From Variovorax fucosicus (GTDB taxonomy: Bacteria; Pseudomonadota; Gammaproteobacteria; Burkholderiales; Burkholderiaceae_C), in the NCBI RefSeq assembly GCF_030316825.1, contig NZ_JASZYU010000001.1, positions 248,001-312,000 on the forward strand: a DNA stretch of 64,000 nucleotides, given 5' to 3'. The notes under the pieces were generated by a model. The model did not search any database. It saw only the letters and a program-made list of their open reading frames with translations, and was not told the origin of the DNA. Positions 42,986-51,475 of the stretch are shown one piece after another. Each line of letters starts with the position of its first letter. Within the stretch, counting starts at the first letter, position 1. A program made the translations under genes and the position numbers.

Positions 42986-43951
42986 ATGATCTCATCGCTT
43001 GGCCAAAGGCTGGCCGTCCTCGCTTTGTCCCTATCTTTGGGTGCTTGCGCCACCTACGACCGCGCGAAGCCCGCGCCTGCCCTTGCAGGGCCCATCGCCG
43101 TCAATGTGAAGAGTGAGCAGCTCTCGGGAATGAGCGATCTGCCGATAGGTGCCTACAAAATCCCTGAGAGCGACGTCGTCGTCACCGGGCACCAACGTGG
43201 TCAGGCTGGGGCGGCCATGTTCGGCTTGATAGGCATTGCCATTGCGCATGCGGCCAACAGCAATGGTTCGGCGGCTGGTGTGAACAGCACCGAGCAGATC
43301 CTTCGGATGAAGCTTGCGGACCAGACGCGCATTGCGATCGTGAATGAGATCGCGCGACAGTCGTTAGGCGACAAGTTCGTGACTGGAACTGGGGTTGCTC
43401 AACTGGATGTGACGAGCGCTCTCTTGCTGTCCTATGTGAACGACACCGAGAGCAGGCCTTTCGCTGTACTGAAGGTCGCCCTGACTGGAGCAGACAAGCG
43501 CCCGCTTTGGGAAACGCGCTATTTCGCATCGACCGGGGAGGTCAGGACCTTGGAAGGCTTAAACGGCTGGACCGCCAATGGTGGCGAACCGCTCAAAGCC
43601 GCGTTCGCCACAAGCCTGCAGCGTGCCGTAAAGGTTTTGCTGAACGACGTGGCCCGACCGTACGCCCGCGACGACAAGGAGATGATGATCGTGGAAGGTG
43701 GTTTTCCATATCTCCGCCAACGCCTTCAAATGAAGGGCTATCGCCTCACCGAGGACGATAAGTACATCGCATTTGTTCCAAAGATCGGCGATGTCATGGT
43801 GCTTGCCGGTGTCAACGTTCTCGACAAATCGGCAACAGTCTACAGACCCGCCAAGCCAGACGACGTGGTGTTCAAAGTACTGCCTGATTCGCCAATCGCA
43901 GACTCGAAGCGGGCTATTTCCTCGGCACCCGCCGAGAATCGGCAGAGGTGA
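42986..43951 (+). CDS. Lipoprotein of unknown function
   Basis: A 321-residue lipoprotein with a strong ribosome site (GGAGGGG, about 8 bases before ATG). Signal peptide with lipobox SLGAC (Cys22). A short hydrophobic glycine/alanine stretch (GAAMFGLIGIAIAHAANSNGSAAG, about residues 75-98) could contact a membrane. The remainder (LDVTSALLLSYVNDTESRPFAVLKVAL, LWETRYFASTGEVRTLEG) looks like a beta-rich domain of a kind seen in assembly lipoproteins. No known family was recognised. GC and codon use look slightly lower than the neighbours. Confidence 0.78.
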   Translation: MISSLGQRLAVLALSLSLGACATYDRAKPAPALAGPIAVNVKSEQLSGMSDLPIGAYKIPESDVVVTGHQRGQAGAAMFGLIGIAIAHAANSNGSAAGVNSTEQILRMKLADQTRIAIVNEIARQSLGDKFVTGTGVAQLDVTSALLLSYVNDTESRPFAVLKVALTGADKRPLWETRYFASTGEVRTLEGLNGWTANGGEPLKAAFATSLQRAVKVLLNDVARPYARDDKEMMIVEGGFPYLRQRLQMKGYRLTEDDKYIAFVPKIGDVMVLAGVNVLDKSATVYRPAKPDDVVFKVLPDSPIADSKRAISSAPAENRQR

Positions 43952-44180
43952 ATAGGGATGGCCGCCTCTCTAAGGACATCCATTAATCCGCTATGTCTGA
44001 AGCGGACGTTCAACCTCAGGCCACCCTCACACCCATGCGAATCTATCTCAGCAGCGATGCAGAACCAGCGGTAACAGGTATCACGTCGCAGCTCGGGGCG
44101 ACAGCCGCTCAGGTTGGAGAATTCCTTGCTGGCAGGCGCGAGAAGCACTTCCACAGAAAAATCAAACATGCCAGCCAGTG

Positions 44181-44714
44181 ATGCCCATGATCATCAAACT
44201 TGCCGCTAGTGTGATTTCATTCTTTCTCGTCGGATGTGCACCGATAAGGATGTATGAAGGACCGGCATTGCCGGATTCCGCTGTTGCTCGCCTTTATTCC
44301 CATGCTGGGGCCTCTTCGATCGGGATTCGGTATGTGGACGATCGACATATAGATGTCAGCAGCAACAAGCAAGCTATCTACGTCTTGCCGGGACAAAAAA
44401 AGCTGACACTCGTTCATTTCGATACGAGGGCATTTTTCTCGGGCACAACGCCGAGCGTAGGCGTGACTTGGAATCTCTATGAGATTTCGCTAGATATGAA
44501 GGCAGGACATACCTACTTGCCCTGGCCAACAGGAGGCAGGGGTACATCGCCGCAGCAGGCGTGCGTTCTTGAATTCACACAGCAGTACTTTGACGCGAAC
44601 CTGCTCGACAAGGTTACGCGCGGCGCTTCGTTGGCGCTTGAGAATCCCTCTGGAGCGCGTTGCGGCGCGCGCATCGATGCTAAGGCATATATCAAGGCCC
44701 ACGGACTTCCGTGA
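44181..44714 (+). CDS. Lipoprotein of unknown function
   Basis: A 177-residue lipoprotein with lipobox FLVGC. The mature part has YSHAGASSIGIRYVDDRHID, VLPGQKKLTLVHFDTRA and HTYLPWPTGGRG, probably a small beta-sandwich; PEGA-like folds share the pattern 'value, prefactor, load on cell surface', but I cannot place it. Starts at 44178 (GTG), 44181 (ATG) and 44187 (ATG) are all possible, and none has a clear ribosome site. It is lower in GC than the window average and follows the 321-residue lipoprotein by 230 bases without an intact gene between. Confidence 0.7.
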   Translation: MPMIIKLAASVISFFLVGCAPIRMYEGPALPDSAVARLYSHAGASSIGIRYVDDRHIDVSSNKQAIYVLPGQKKLTLVHFDTRAFFSGTTPSVGVTWNLYEISLDMKAGHTYLPWPTGGRGTSPQQACVLEFTQQYFDANLLDKVTRGASLALENPSGARCGARIDAKAYIKAHGLP

Positions 44715-44722
44715 GTTCGCAG

Positions 44723-44980
44723 CTAGCAGCGGGCATATGGAATGAGCACCGGTGCATTCCCGTTGCAGCCCTCGATCTGCTCGACGAGCTTGCATTCACC
44801 GTCAAACCTCGAAACCAGCACGCGCAGATCGGACGGATCGACTACAAGCTTGGTGTTCAGGGCTCCAAGTGCGTGGAAGACGGCCGCGGCAGACCGCGGA
44901 GGCGCGACCTGCTGCTGAAGACCAGCGCGTGCGGACCCAAGCCTGGCGGTCCGGGCGCGCTCCGCGCCAGACTGCAGTGC
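44723..44980 (-). other. Unassigned coding-like fragment
   Basis: A minus-strand frame with no ATG runs from a TGA at 44981 to a TAG at 44723. Its last 55 codons are convincingly protein-like: AAAVFHALGALNTKLVVDPS, DLRVLVSRFDGECKLVEQIE, GCNGNAPVLIPYARC. It could be the end of a gene whose start was lost. I do not recognise the family. Confidence 0.35.
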
Positions 44981-45003
44981 TCAGCCTGATCACGTTCGAT
45001 CCG

Positions 45004-46329
45004 CTAACGCACGCCGGCAATCAGGCCCGCGGCCAACTGCCGCGCGGTTCGCGCGCTGGCGCCCTTGCCGGTAATCGCCAGCGCCGGGCGGTTGGCCAGC
45101 ATCCGCCCGAAGACCGCCCGCACTTCTTCCGCGCGGATGTCGTCGATCATGGCAATCGCTTCGGCCATCGGCGTCACGGTTCCGCTGGCGAAGAGCTCTT
45201 CGACGGCCTGCTCCATCGTTGCGTAGGTCCGCTCTCCGGCGCGCACACGGGACACGGTCAGCTGGTTCTTCGCCCGCTCCAAGTGCACCGGATCGATGGT
45301 CGTGGCCTGTGCGCGCAGCAGGCCGCCCGTCGCCGTCACCAGTGCGTCGAGCTTGTCCGGGGTGGTGACCGCATGCACCACGAAGTTGGCCCAGACGTCC
45401 CCGCTGTCCATCGTGGAATGGGCCGTGTAGGCCAGGCCGAGCTGCTCTCGGACTGTGTCGACCAGAGGCGCCGACATCCCGCCTCCAAACAGGTTGGCCG
45501 CCAGCGAAGCCACAAGTCTCCAGCGCTGCTGCGACATCTCATCCTGCCGCGCGGGCGCCAGCGGGTAGGCGATGTTCAGGAACACCTGCGACACCTGCGT
45601 GAAGCGCCGGGCCATGGCATGACCGACGTACTTCGCGGGCGCCGGCGGTAGCGACACGGGTAGGTCTGCCGACGGGGGCATCGCTGCAAAGAGTTCCCCG
45701 GCGAGCGCTACCCAGGCATCGACGTCGAAGTTCCCGGCCGCAGCAACGACGGTCTTTTCCGCGACATAGTGGGACTGAACGTGGCGGACCAGGTCGGGCC
45801 GGGTAAAGCCTTCAATGTTCCCGACGGTGCCGATCACCGGCATGCCCATCGGGTCGTCGCCCCAGATAGCGCGGTCGAGCAATTCGCTGGAGCAATCCTG
45901 CGGATCCTCCTCGTACTCGATAGCCTCCTGGCGAATCACTTCCAGCTCGCGCTGCAATTCGTTGTCAGGAAATGTGCTGTTCAAGACGATGTCGGCCGTC
46001 ATGCGCAGCAGATGCTGCGCGTGTCGGCCCAGGCCAGTCATGAAGTAGCCGGTGGTGTCCTTGCCAGTGAACGCGTTGACATCCGCGCCTAACCGCTCCG
46101 CATCCAGGTTGATGGCCTGCACGGAGCGGGTGGTGGTCCCCTTGAACGCCATGTGCTCCAGGACATGGCCGATGCCGTTCGTGACCGGCGTCTCGTCGCG
46201 GGAGCCGACGCGCAGGAACACGCCCACACTCGCGCTCTGCACATGGGGCATGGGAATGGCGAGCAGCCTCACCCCGTTCGCAAGCGTGTGAAGGGCGATG
46301 GTGGCGCGCTTCGGCGGCAGCCGGACCAT
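45004..46329 (-). CDS. M16-family zinc metallopeptidase (PqqL/MPP-beta-like)
   Basis: A 441-residue peptidase. The inverted zinc motif HVLEH (in NGIGHVLEHMAFKGT, about residue 55-59) and the downstream Glu in ELEVIRQEAIEYEEDPQD give the complete HxxEH...E site; the C-terminal half has the R/Y pair region REQLGLAYTAHS. Size equals a single two-domain subunit, like mitochondrial processing peptidase beta. No signal peptide, so it should act in the cytosol. Usually an inactive partner subunit is encoded next door; here the neighbour is an XRE regulator three bases upstream instead. Confidence 0.9.
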   Translation of the reverse strand: MVRLPPKRATIALHTLANGVRLLAIPMPHVQSASVGVFLRVGSRDETPVTNGIGHVLEHMAFKGTTTRSVQAINLDAERLGADVNAFTGKDTTGYFMTGLGRHAQHLLRMTADIVLNSTFPDNELQRELEVIRQEAIEYEEDPQDCSSELLDRAIWGDDPMGMPVIGTVGNIEGFTRPDLVRHVQSHYVAEKTVVAAAGNFDVDAWVALAGELFAAMPPSADLPVSLPPAPAKYVGHAMARRFTQVSQVFLNIAYPLAPARQDEMSQQRWRLVASLAANLFGGGMSAPLVDTVREQLGLAYTAHSTMDSGDVWANFVVHAVTTPDKLDALVTATGGLLRAQATTIDPVHLERAKNQLTVSRVRAGERTYATMEQAVEELFASGTVTPMAEAIAMIDDIRAEEVRAVFGRMLANRPALAITGKGASARTARQLAAGLIAGVR

Positions 46330-46332
46330 GGC

Positions 46333-46590
46333 TCAGCGGCCTTCAGGCTGCTGCAGCCTGACGCCGATGCCGTAGAGCGCGAGCAGGCCCAGCACGTGCC
46401 CGATGGCCACGCCGGGCTCACCCGCTTCGATGCGGCCGATGGTTTGGACATGCACGCCCAGACGCGCGGCCGCGGCGGCCTGGCCCTCCCCGGCCGCCGT
46501 TCGGGCCAGCCTTGCCGCTGCCCCAAATTCCCGTATTGAATGCAAGGCGTCGCCGCTGATATCTGCCGAGATGCGCTTGCCTTGGGTCAT
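46333..46590 (-). CDS. XRE-type helix-turn-helix regulator
   Basis: An 85-residue protein with the helix-turn-helix GEGQAAAAARLGVHVQTIGRIEAGEPGVAIGHVLGLLALYGIGV. Its stop codon is three bases before the peptidase ATG. I chose the ATG at 46590 (MTQGKRISAD) rather than the upstream in-frame ATG at 46689, which adds a Trp/Arg-rich stretch. The HipB-like ending (GLLALYGIGVRLQ) is common in antitoxin-like repressors. Probable role: autorepressor of the XRE-peptidase pair. Confidence 0.8.
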   Translation of the reverse strand: MTQGKRISADISGDALHSIREFGAAARLARTAAGEGQAAAAARLGVHVQTIGRIEAGEPGVAIGHVLGLLALYGIGVRLQQPEGR

Positions 46591-46926
46591 GGGTACATTG
46601 TCGCTGCGCCGGCGGCCTGCTCGGTGCTGTGGTCCGGCGGCGGCTAATGGCCGAGGCCATGTGAAAACGCCATCGAGCCAACAATTCAAGGTAGTTGATC
46701 CCTTGGCACATTCATTGCGGCTGCCATGTCCGCGTGCCCGACCCGTTCCTGCGCCGTGCGGACGGGGCCCTCACGCATCCAACAGATAGGCCTGTACTGT
46801 CGCGCCGACTCGTCGCACGATTTCGGGCCGTTTGAGCCATGGGCCTGGTCGCCTTCTCGCTGATCGGCGGTGACATCGCGCTCGGCCTGGGCTACGCCCT
46901 GCGCCGTGACTTCTCGGTTGAAACGC
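46591..46926. other. Gap without recognisable gene
   Basis: The minus strand must hold the XRE-M16 promoter in its left part. Short open frames occur on both strands but none has a ribosome site or known motif. Confidence 0.4.
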
Positions 46927-47313
46927 TCATTGCGGGAGATCGATTCCTCGCCGCTCGCGCATCGCGCGGCCGATTCGCTCAAGCGCATCGAGCTCCCGGT
47001 GCTCGGCCGCGAGGCCTTGCGTCATCTCACGCAGGCACACCGGATCCGAGCCCGCCATCGACTCGATGAGCGCAGGGAAGAGATCCTTCTCCTCGTCTGC
47101 ATGATGATGCTTCGCCGACGTATCGAAATAGCGCATCACATTGGCGGCTGCGGTACGTGCCTCCTCGTCTGCGCCGTGATTGGCCAGGTGCGTAACGAGG
47201 CGCCGCAATGTCGCGCACTGTTGCTCGATGCGAAAGTGGCACGCGGAGAGCATTTCCAGCGGCACCTCGAATCCGGCGGTCGGTGGCGAATGCCCTGGAA
47301 TGCCGCTGCTCAT
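46927..47313 (-). CDS. Hemerythrin-domain (HHE) protein
   Basis: A 128-residue four-helix protein with candidate diiron ligands: His in LSACHFRIEQQ, His in RRLVTHLANH, the cluster AKHHHADEEKDLFPAL (HxxxE type) and His in LAAEHRELD. Hemerythrin-like proteins bind O2 or NO or store iron. Its ATG overlaps the stop of the Crp-type regulator (4 bases), so both are made from one message and probably answer the same redox signal. Confidence 0.87.
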   Translation of the reverse strand: MSSGIPGHSPPTAGFEVPLEMLSACHFRIEQQCATLRRLVTHLANHGADEEARTAAANVMRYFDTSAKHHHADEEKDLFPALIESMAGSDPVCLREMTQGLAAEHRELDALERIGRAMRERRGIDLPQ

Positions 47314-48032
47314 GTGCCTACCTTCTCTGGAAGTAGTCGGTCGTGCTCTCTCTTGACCACCGCATAGCACTCGCAGGTGCGCTTCTCCAGTCCCTCGCGA
47401 TCCAGCACCGAGATGCGGCCGCGCGCATACCGGATCAACCCGGCTTTCTGCAGTTTGAGGGCAGCCTCGGTCACGCCCTCGCGGCGCACGCCGAGCATGT
47501 TGGCGATCAGCTCCTGTGTCATCACGAGCTCGTTGCCTTGCAGGCGATCCAGGCTCAGCAGCAGCCAGCGGCATAGCTGCTGGTCCAGCGAATGGTGCCG
47601 ATTGCACGCCGCCGTCTGCGCCATCTGGGTGATCAGTGCCTGGGTGTAGCGCAACATCAGGTGCAGCACCGGGCCGGCCCGATTGAACTCGTCCTTCATC
47701 ACCTGGGCCGGGAGCCGGAAGCCCTCCCCTGCGCTTTGCACCACCGCCCGGCTGGGCGTCGATTCCCCGCCCATGAAGAGCGCAATGCCGATGATGCCTT
47801 CGTTGCCGACCATAGCGAGCTCGGCCGAGGCGCCGTTCTCCGTCACATAGAGCAGCGAGACGATGGCGGTGGTCGGAAAGTAAACGTGGCTCAGCGTGCT
47901 GCCCGGCTCGTAGAGCACCTGCCCCCGTGGCAGGTCCACCCACTCGAGTTGTGGCTGCCAACGCTGCCACTCGGCATCCGGCAGCACCGCGAGCAGCTGG
48001 TTTTTCCTGGGGTCGGGCGAACCGGTTGTCAC
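47310..48032 (-). CDS. Crp/Fnr-family transcriptional regulator
   Basis: A 240-residue regulator with a cyclic-nucleotide-type beta roll (LPRGQVLYEPGSTLSHVYFP, ELAMVGNEGIIGI), a dimer helix, and a winged helix with VMTQELIANMLGVRREGVTEAALKL. The first half lacks the FNR-type cysteine cluster and the cAMP-pocket residues are not obvious. Members of this short-linker group (relatives of the YeiL/NssR region) often govern NO or oxygen responses. It overlaps the hemerythrin gene. Confidence 0.9.
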   Translation of the reverse strand: MTTGSPDPRKNQLLAVLPDAEWQRWQPQLEWVDLPRGQVLYEPGSTLSHVYFPTTAIVSLLYVTENGASAELAMVGNEGIIGIALFMGGESTPSRAVVQSAGEGFRLPAQVMKDEFNRAGPVLHLMLRYTQALITQMAQTAACNRHHSLDQQLCRWLLLSLDRLQGNELVMTQELIANMLGVRREGVTEAALKLQKAGLIRYARGRISVLDREGLEKRTCECYAVVKREHDRLLPEKVGT

Positions 48033-48037
48033 TGAAC

Positions 48038-49063
48038 TCAGCTCGAAGTGACTTGGCGGAGCATCTCGTCGGATAGCCGAAGCCCGACCATCCCAGACAA
48101 CAGATAGTTGAACGAGCGAAGAATGCAGTTGCCGGCCTTGCAGGTTTCCCGGACGTCCTGTGCTTCCAACAAGGACTTCAGCGCGGCCCGGTCGGGCGCG
48201 ACGGCACCCCGGTCTTGCAGGCTTCGCATCCAGGGGTGTTCGAGGGCCGCAAGCCCAACGCTTCGACGGAACATCGCGTCAACACCGAACTCTCCAATCG
48301 CCGGCCGCAAGGCATGGCAGAGGGCCTCAATCGTGGCCACTATCAGGGTCGCCGCCTCACCCGGCTGCGAAATCTCTCGAAGTTGCCGGGCGAGCGATGC
48401 AGCAAGTCTGCCGTCCTCGACCGCCGCAAAGGTCACCGTCATGGCCCCGAGCTGCAGTGGGTGTTCGTAGCCATTGCGGCTGTCTTTCTTGCCGGCGGGC
48501 GGGTTTGCCGAGTGGGTGTCCACACGCGTTGCCTTTGGCCAGGGCATGGCGCGCCCTGCTCTTCGCCAACGTCTAGACCCGCCTTGGGGCAGCGCCTTCC
48601 CGGATGTCTCTGACTCTGCGTCGGGCTGCACCAGGCCGAGCAGACTCCCCCGGAAATTTTCGTCGCGCACGACCCCGGCGCTGTTCAGCATCAAACTGGC
48701 GGTGGCACAAAATCGGAACAACGCGTTGACTTCCGTCGACTCGTCGAACACCGCGTCTGCGCCCAGGGACAAGCACCGCGCCCGCATTCGATGCGTCACC
48801 TGGCTGCCCACCACCAGCACAAACTGGTCATGATGTTTCCGGACCGACTTCACGACGCCCAAACCGGTACCGGATCGCAAGACGAGGTCGACAATCAGCA
48901 GGTTCCAGCCGCGCCCGAGGGATTCAACAAGCGTTGTGGCTTCAACTTCACTCTCCGCCGATCCGACAATCCGAAAGTTGAGCCAGTCACTGAGCATCAG
49001 CCGCAGCGGCTCGCTACTTCGCGAGGGGTGCCGAGCGAGGATGACTGGAAGCCCGTTTTGCAT
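48038..49063 (-). CDS. Receiver domain fused to an uncharacterised helical domain
   Basis: A 341-residue protein. Residues 1-125 are a degenerate two-component receiver (ARHPSRSSEPLRLMLSDWL, LLIVDLVLRSGTGLGVV with the acceptor Asp, then ADAVFDESTEVNAL in place of the usual Lys-Pro). A 60-residue Arg/Gly/Pro-rich linker follows. From residue 210 it is a helical domain (AATLIVATIEALCHALRPAIG ... NYLLSGMVGLRLSDEMLRQV) resembling the small protein at 54317-54730. The odd linker could also mean two frames joined by an indel. Confidence 0.7.
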   Translation of the reverse strand: MQNGLPVILARHPSRSSEPLRLMLSDWLNFRIVGSAESEVEATTLVESLGRGWNLLIVDLVLRSGTGLGVVKSVRKHHDQFVLVVGSQVTHRMRARCLSLGADAVFDESTEVNALFRFCATASLMLNSAGVVRDENFRGSLLGLVQPDAESETSGKALPQGGSRRWRRAGRAMPWPKATRVDTHSANPPAGKKDSRNGYEHPLQLGAMTVTFAAVEDGRLAASLARQLREISQPGEAATLIVATIEALCHALRPAIGEFGVDAMFRRSVGLAALEHPWMRSLQDRGAVAPDRAALKSLLEAQDVRETCKAGNCILRSFNYLLSGMVGLRLSDEMLRQVTSS

Positions 49064-49331
49064 TCCGTCTCTATTCGGTTGTCAGCTCGCCTGCCGCGTG
49101 GCACCGGGCAGAGTGGCGCTCGCGCAAGGGTGGTTCAACCGTATGCGCGCAGGCCCATGCGCAGAGGGCACTGGCAGATTCATTTTTGTCCATGGATTCC
49201 TCATGGCACCTTTTGTATCAGCCGACGGCCAATGAGACAACATGGAACCTCCTCAAAAGCGCCGGTGCAGCATTTGCGCTCGAAATCAAGCCGCCGTTGT
49301 CCTACACGTCGCGAGGCCGCGCTGGACACCG

Positions 49332-50456
49332 CTACGCGGGTCGAGCCCGAATCGCTGCCGTAAACGTTGTGCCCCGTTGGTCGCTTGAGTCCACCTCCAC
49401 CGTACCGCCGTGGGCCTTGGCAATTTCCATGATGATGAAAAGGCCGAGCCCTACGCTTCTGCCTGTAGCCGCTGCCGCGCCGCGAACCATGGGTTGAAAC
49501 AGGGAGGCCATCAATTCAGGGGGAATGGCCGGTCCCCAGTTGTGAACGGAAATTTCGATTCGCTCGTCGAGCACCGTCGTTGTCACCATGACATCCCTGC
49601 TCGCATCGCCATAGGCCGCAGCGTTTGCCACCAGGTTGCCAACGAGTTGCGCCAACCGATCGGGATCTACGCTGCACCTGCCGTCGCCGCGGGTCTCATG
49701 GCGCAACGTTCGATCGGGGAACGACAGCGCGAGTTCGGCCACGCTCTGGGCCACAACTTCGTGAAGATCGACTTGGCGTGGGTTGATCGCAATGCCTTTT
49801 CCAACGCGAGCGACCGTGAAGTCCAGCAGGTCGGAAACCAGTCGATGCGCCCGGTCCACCGATTGCGCCATCCGCGACAGCACGCGTGCCTGGTTGTCCG
49901 TCGGTGCGTGCCGGAACAGCAACTGGATACCGGTGTTCACCGCCGACAGCGGATTGCGCAGATCGTGGCTCACGATGCCGATCATCTGCTCGGCGAAAAG
50001 CGCTCGATCCCTCGTTTCGGCCTGGAGACGCTCCACTTCCGCGACCTGCGCCTCTAGCTTCTTGCGCGCCAGCACCAGTTCCTCTTCGTACTTGTCCCTG
50101 TCACGCGCGACGAACGCGGCCACTTCATCCGTCAGCGCCGGACCCTGCCCATGCCGCACGACGTTCAGCACCATCGGCACCGCGCTGCCATCCCGATGCC
50201 TGACGTCGAGCTTGAGCTCTGAGATCGATCCCTGCATCTCCAGCAGCGGTGCCCAGTGGGTCTGATGGAAGATGCGTGCGCCCATGGTCAGCAGATCCTG
50301 CAGCCGCCTCTTGCCGATCAGTTCCTCCTTGGCGTAGCCCAACCATAGGCAAAACGGCTTGTTCACGCGAAGGAAGACACCTTTCGCATCGGTCTGCATC
50401 AGCCCGCAGGGCGCCCCATCCAGGAGTTCTTCGCGGTCGGGATCCAGCGTAGACAC
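49332..50456 (-). CDS. PAS-domain histidine kinase
   Basis: A 374-residue soluble kinase. PAS (residues 8-110) with GAPCGLMQTDAKGVFLRVNKPFCLWLGYAKEEL; coiled coil (115-160); HisKA with MIGIVSHDLRNPLSAVNTG (His in the box); HATPase with LVGNLVANAAAYGD, GLGLFIIMEIAKAHGG. The GTG at 50456, eight bases after the hydrolase stop, is the best start; an ATG at 50537 would overlap the hydrolase gene by 73 bases. The PAS with its RsbQ-like neighbour suggests that the hydrolase delivers or makes the PAS ligand. Confidence 0.85.
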   Translation of the reverse strand: MSTLDPDREELLDGAPCGLMQTDAKGVFLRVNKPFCLWLGYAKEELIGKRRLQDLLTMGARIFHQTHWAPLLEMQGSISELKLDVRHRDGSAVPMVLNVVRHGQGPALTDEVAAFVARDRDKYEEELVLARKKLEAQVAEVERLQAETRDRALFAEQMIGIVSHDLRNPLSAVNTGIQLLFRHAPTDNQARVLSRMAQSVDRAHRLVSDLLDFTVARVGKGIAINPRQVDLHEVVAQSVAELALSFPDRTLRHETRGDGRCSVDPDRLAQLVGNLVANAAAYGDASRDVMVTTTVLDERIEISVHNWGPAIPPELMASLFQPMVRGAAAATGRSVGLGLFIIMEIAKAHGGTVEVDSSDQRGTTFTAAIRARPA

Positions 50457-50464
50457 CGAACGAC

Positions 50465-51268
50465 CTACAGCCCGTGTTGCGACAGGAAGGCATCGATCGC
50501 GTCGCTGCTCGCGCCGGGCCGGCTCAGGTGCGGGCAATGCCCGACGTTCTCAATGATCCTGAGCATGCTGTTCGGCATCACCCTGTGCATGTATTGGCCA
50601 ACCTCGACGGGCGCGATCAGGTCGTCGTCACACTGGAGAATGAGCGAGGGCGTCTGCAGATTCGCAATCGCGGGCCGAAGGTCAGACAGGAAGGTCACCC
50701 GCGCGAAATGCTTGGCAATCTCGGGGTCGGTGCGGCAGAAGCTGTTGGTCAGCTCGACGCCGAGCTCGGGTTGCTCGGGAGCCCCCATGATGGCCGGCGC
50801 AAAGGTGCTCGACCAGCCGAGGTAGTTGCTTTCGAGGGTGTTCAGCAGCGAGTCGATGTCGGCGCGTTCGAACCCGCCAATGTAGTCGCCATCGTTGATG
50901 TAGCACGGCGACGGCCCCACCATGGCGTGTGCCGCGAAGAGTCCTGGATGCGCCCGATCCGCGAGAACGCCGATCATTGCGCTCACTGAATGTCCGACGA
51001 ACACGGCGGGGCCTTCCCGATACGCCTGCACGATTTCGGCGACGTCCTCGGCATGGCCACTGAGCGTCGCGTACTTGTCTCGGTCGAAGGCCGACAGATC
51101 CGAACCGCCACTGCCGACGAGATCGAAGACCACCGTCTTGTAGCGCTTGCGGTATTCGGGTTCGAGCAGACGCCACATGTTCTGGTCGCACCCGAATCCG
51201 TGCGCAAAGAAAAGGGTCGCAGGGCCACTTCCGGCCACATGGATCTTGTTACGTTGCTGCAAGTTCAT
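50465..51268 (-). CDS. RsbQ-like alpha/beta hydrolase
   Basis: A 267-residue hydrolase, the size of Bacillus RsbQ (269). Catalytic triad: Ser94 (VFVGHSVSAMIG), Asp216 (LQCDDDLIAP), His244 (NVGHCPHLS). The start LQQRNKIHVAGSGPATLFFAHGFGCDQNMW is typical of the RsbQ/DAD2/KAI2 group, whose plant members perceive strigolactone and karrikin. RsbQ is needed by the PAS protein RsbP for energy-stress sensing. Here a PAS kinase starts eight bases downstream, a matching layout. I chose the ATG at 51268; upstream in-frame codons to 51472 read unlike protein. Confidence 0.9.
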   Translation of the reverse strand: MNLQQRNKIHVAGSGPATLFFAHGFGCDQNMWRLLEPEYRKRYKTVVFDLVGSGGSDLSAFDRDKYATLSGHAEDVAEIVQAYREGPAVFVGHSVSAMIGVLADRAHPGLFAAHAMVGPSPCYINDGDYIGGFERADIDSLLNTLESNYLGWSSTFAPAIMGAPEQPELGVELTNSFCRTDPEIAKHFARVTFLSDLRPAIANLQTPSLILQCDDDLIAPVEVGQYMHRVMPNSMLRIIENVGHCPHLSRPGASSDAIDAFLSQHGL

Positions 51269-51475
51269 GGGTTGTTTTCTCGAACCGAGTGGCTTGGCAA
51301 AGCCTCGGGCCATGAGGGCGTCTTTGCTGTGAAGTTGAGGAAGGCTGCGGAAGGGCGGGCGACCTTCGGCACGGATCGCTGATGGGCCGCAATTGTGAAA
51401 GCGGAGAGCCTGGGCTTCGTTGCCGCAGCTCTCGCACTTCCATTGTGACGCGTGATGCATCGAAGGGCGCAAGTT

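Noticed and set aside
43993-44181. 62-residue open frame before the second lipoprotein
   Set aside because: No ribosome site, no motif; its start resembles a dispersed intergenic string (AAGCGGACGTT).
46686-46988. 100-residue minus-strand frame before the hemerythrin gene end
   Set aside because: Overlaps the hemerythrin 3' end, no ribosome site, Arg/Ala/Gln-rich composition.
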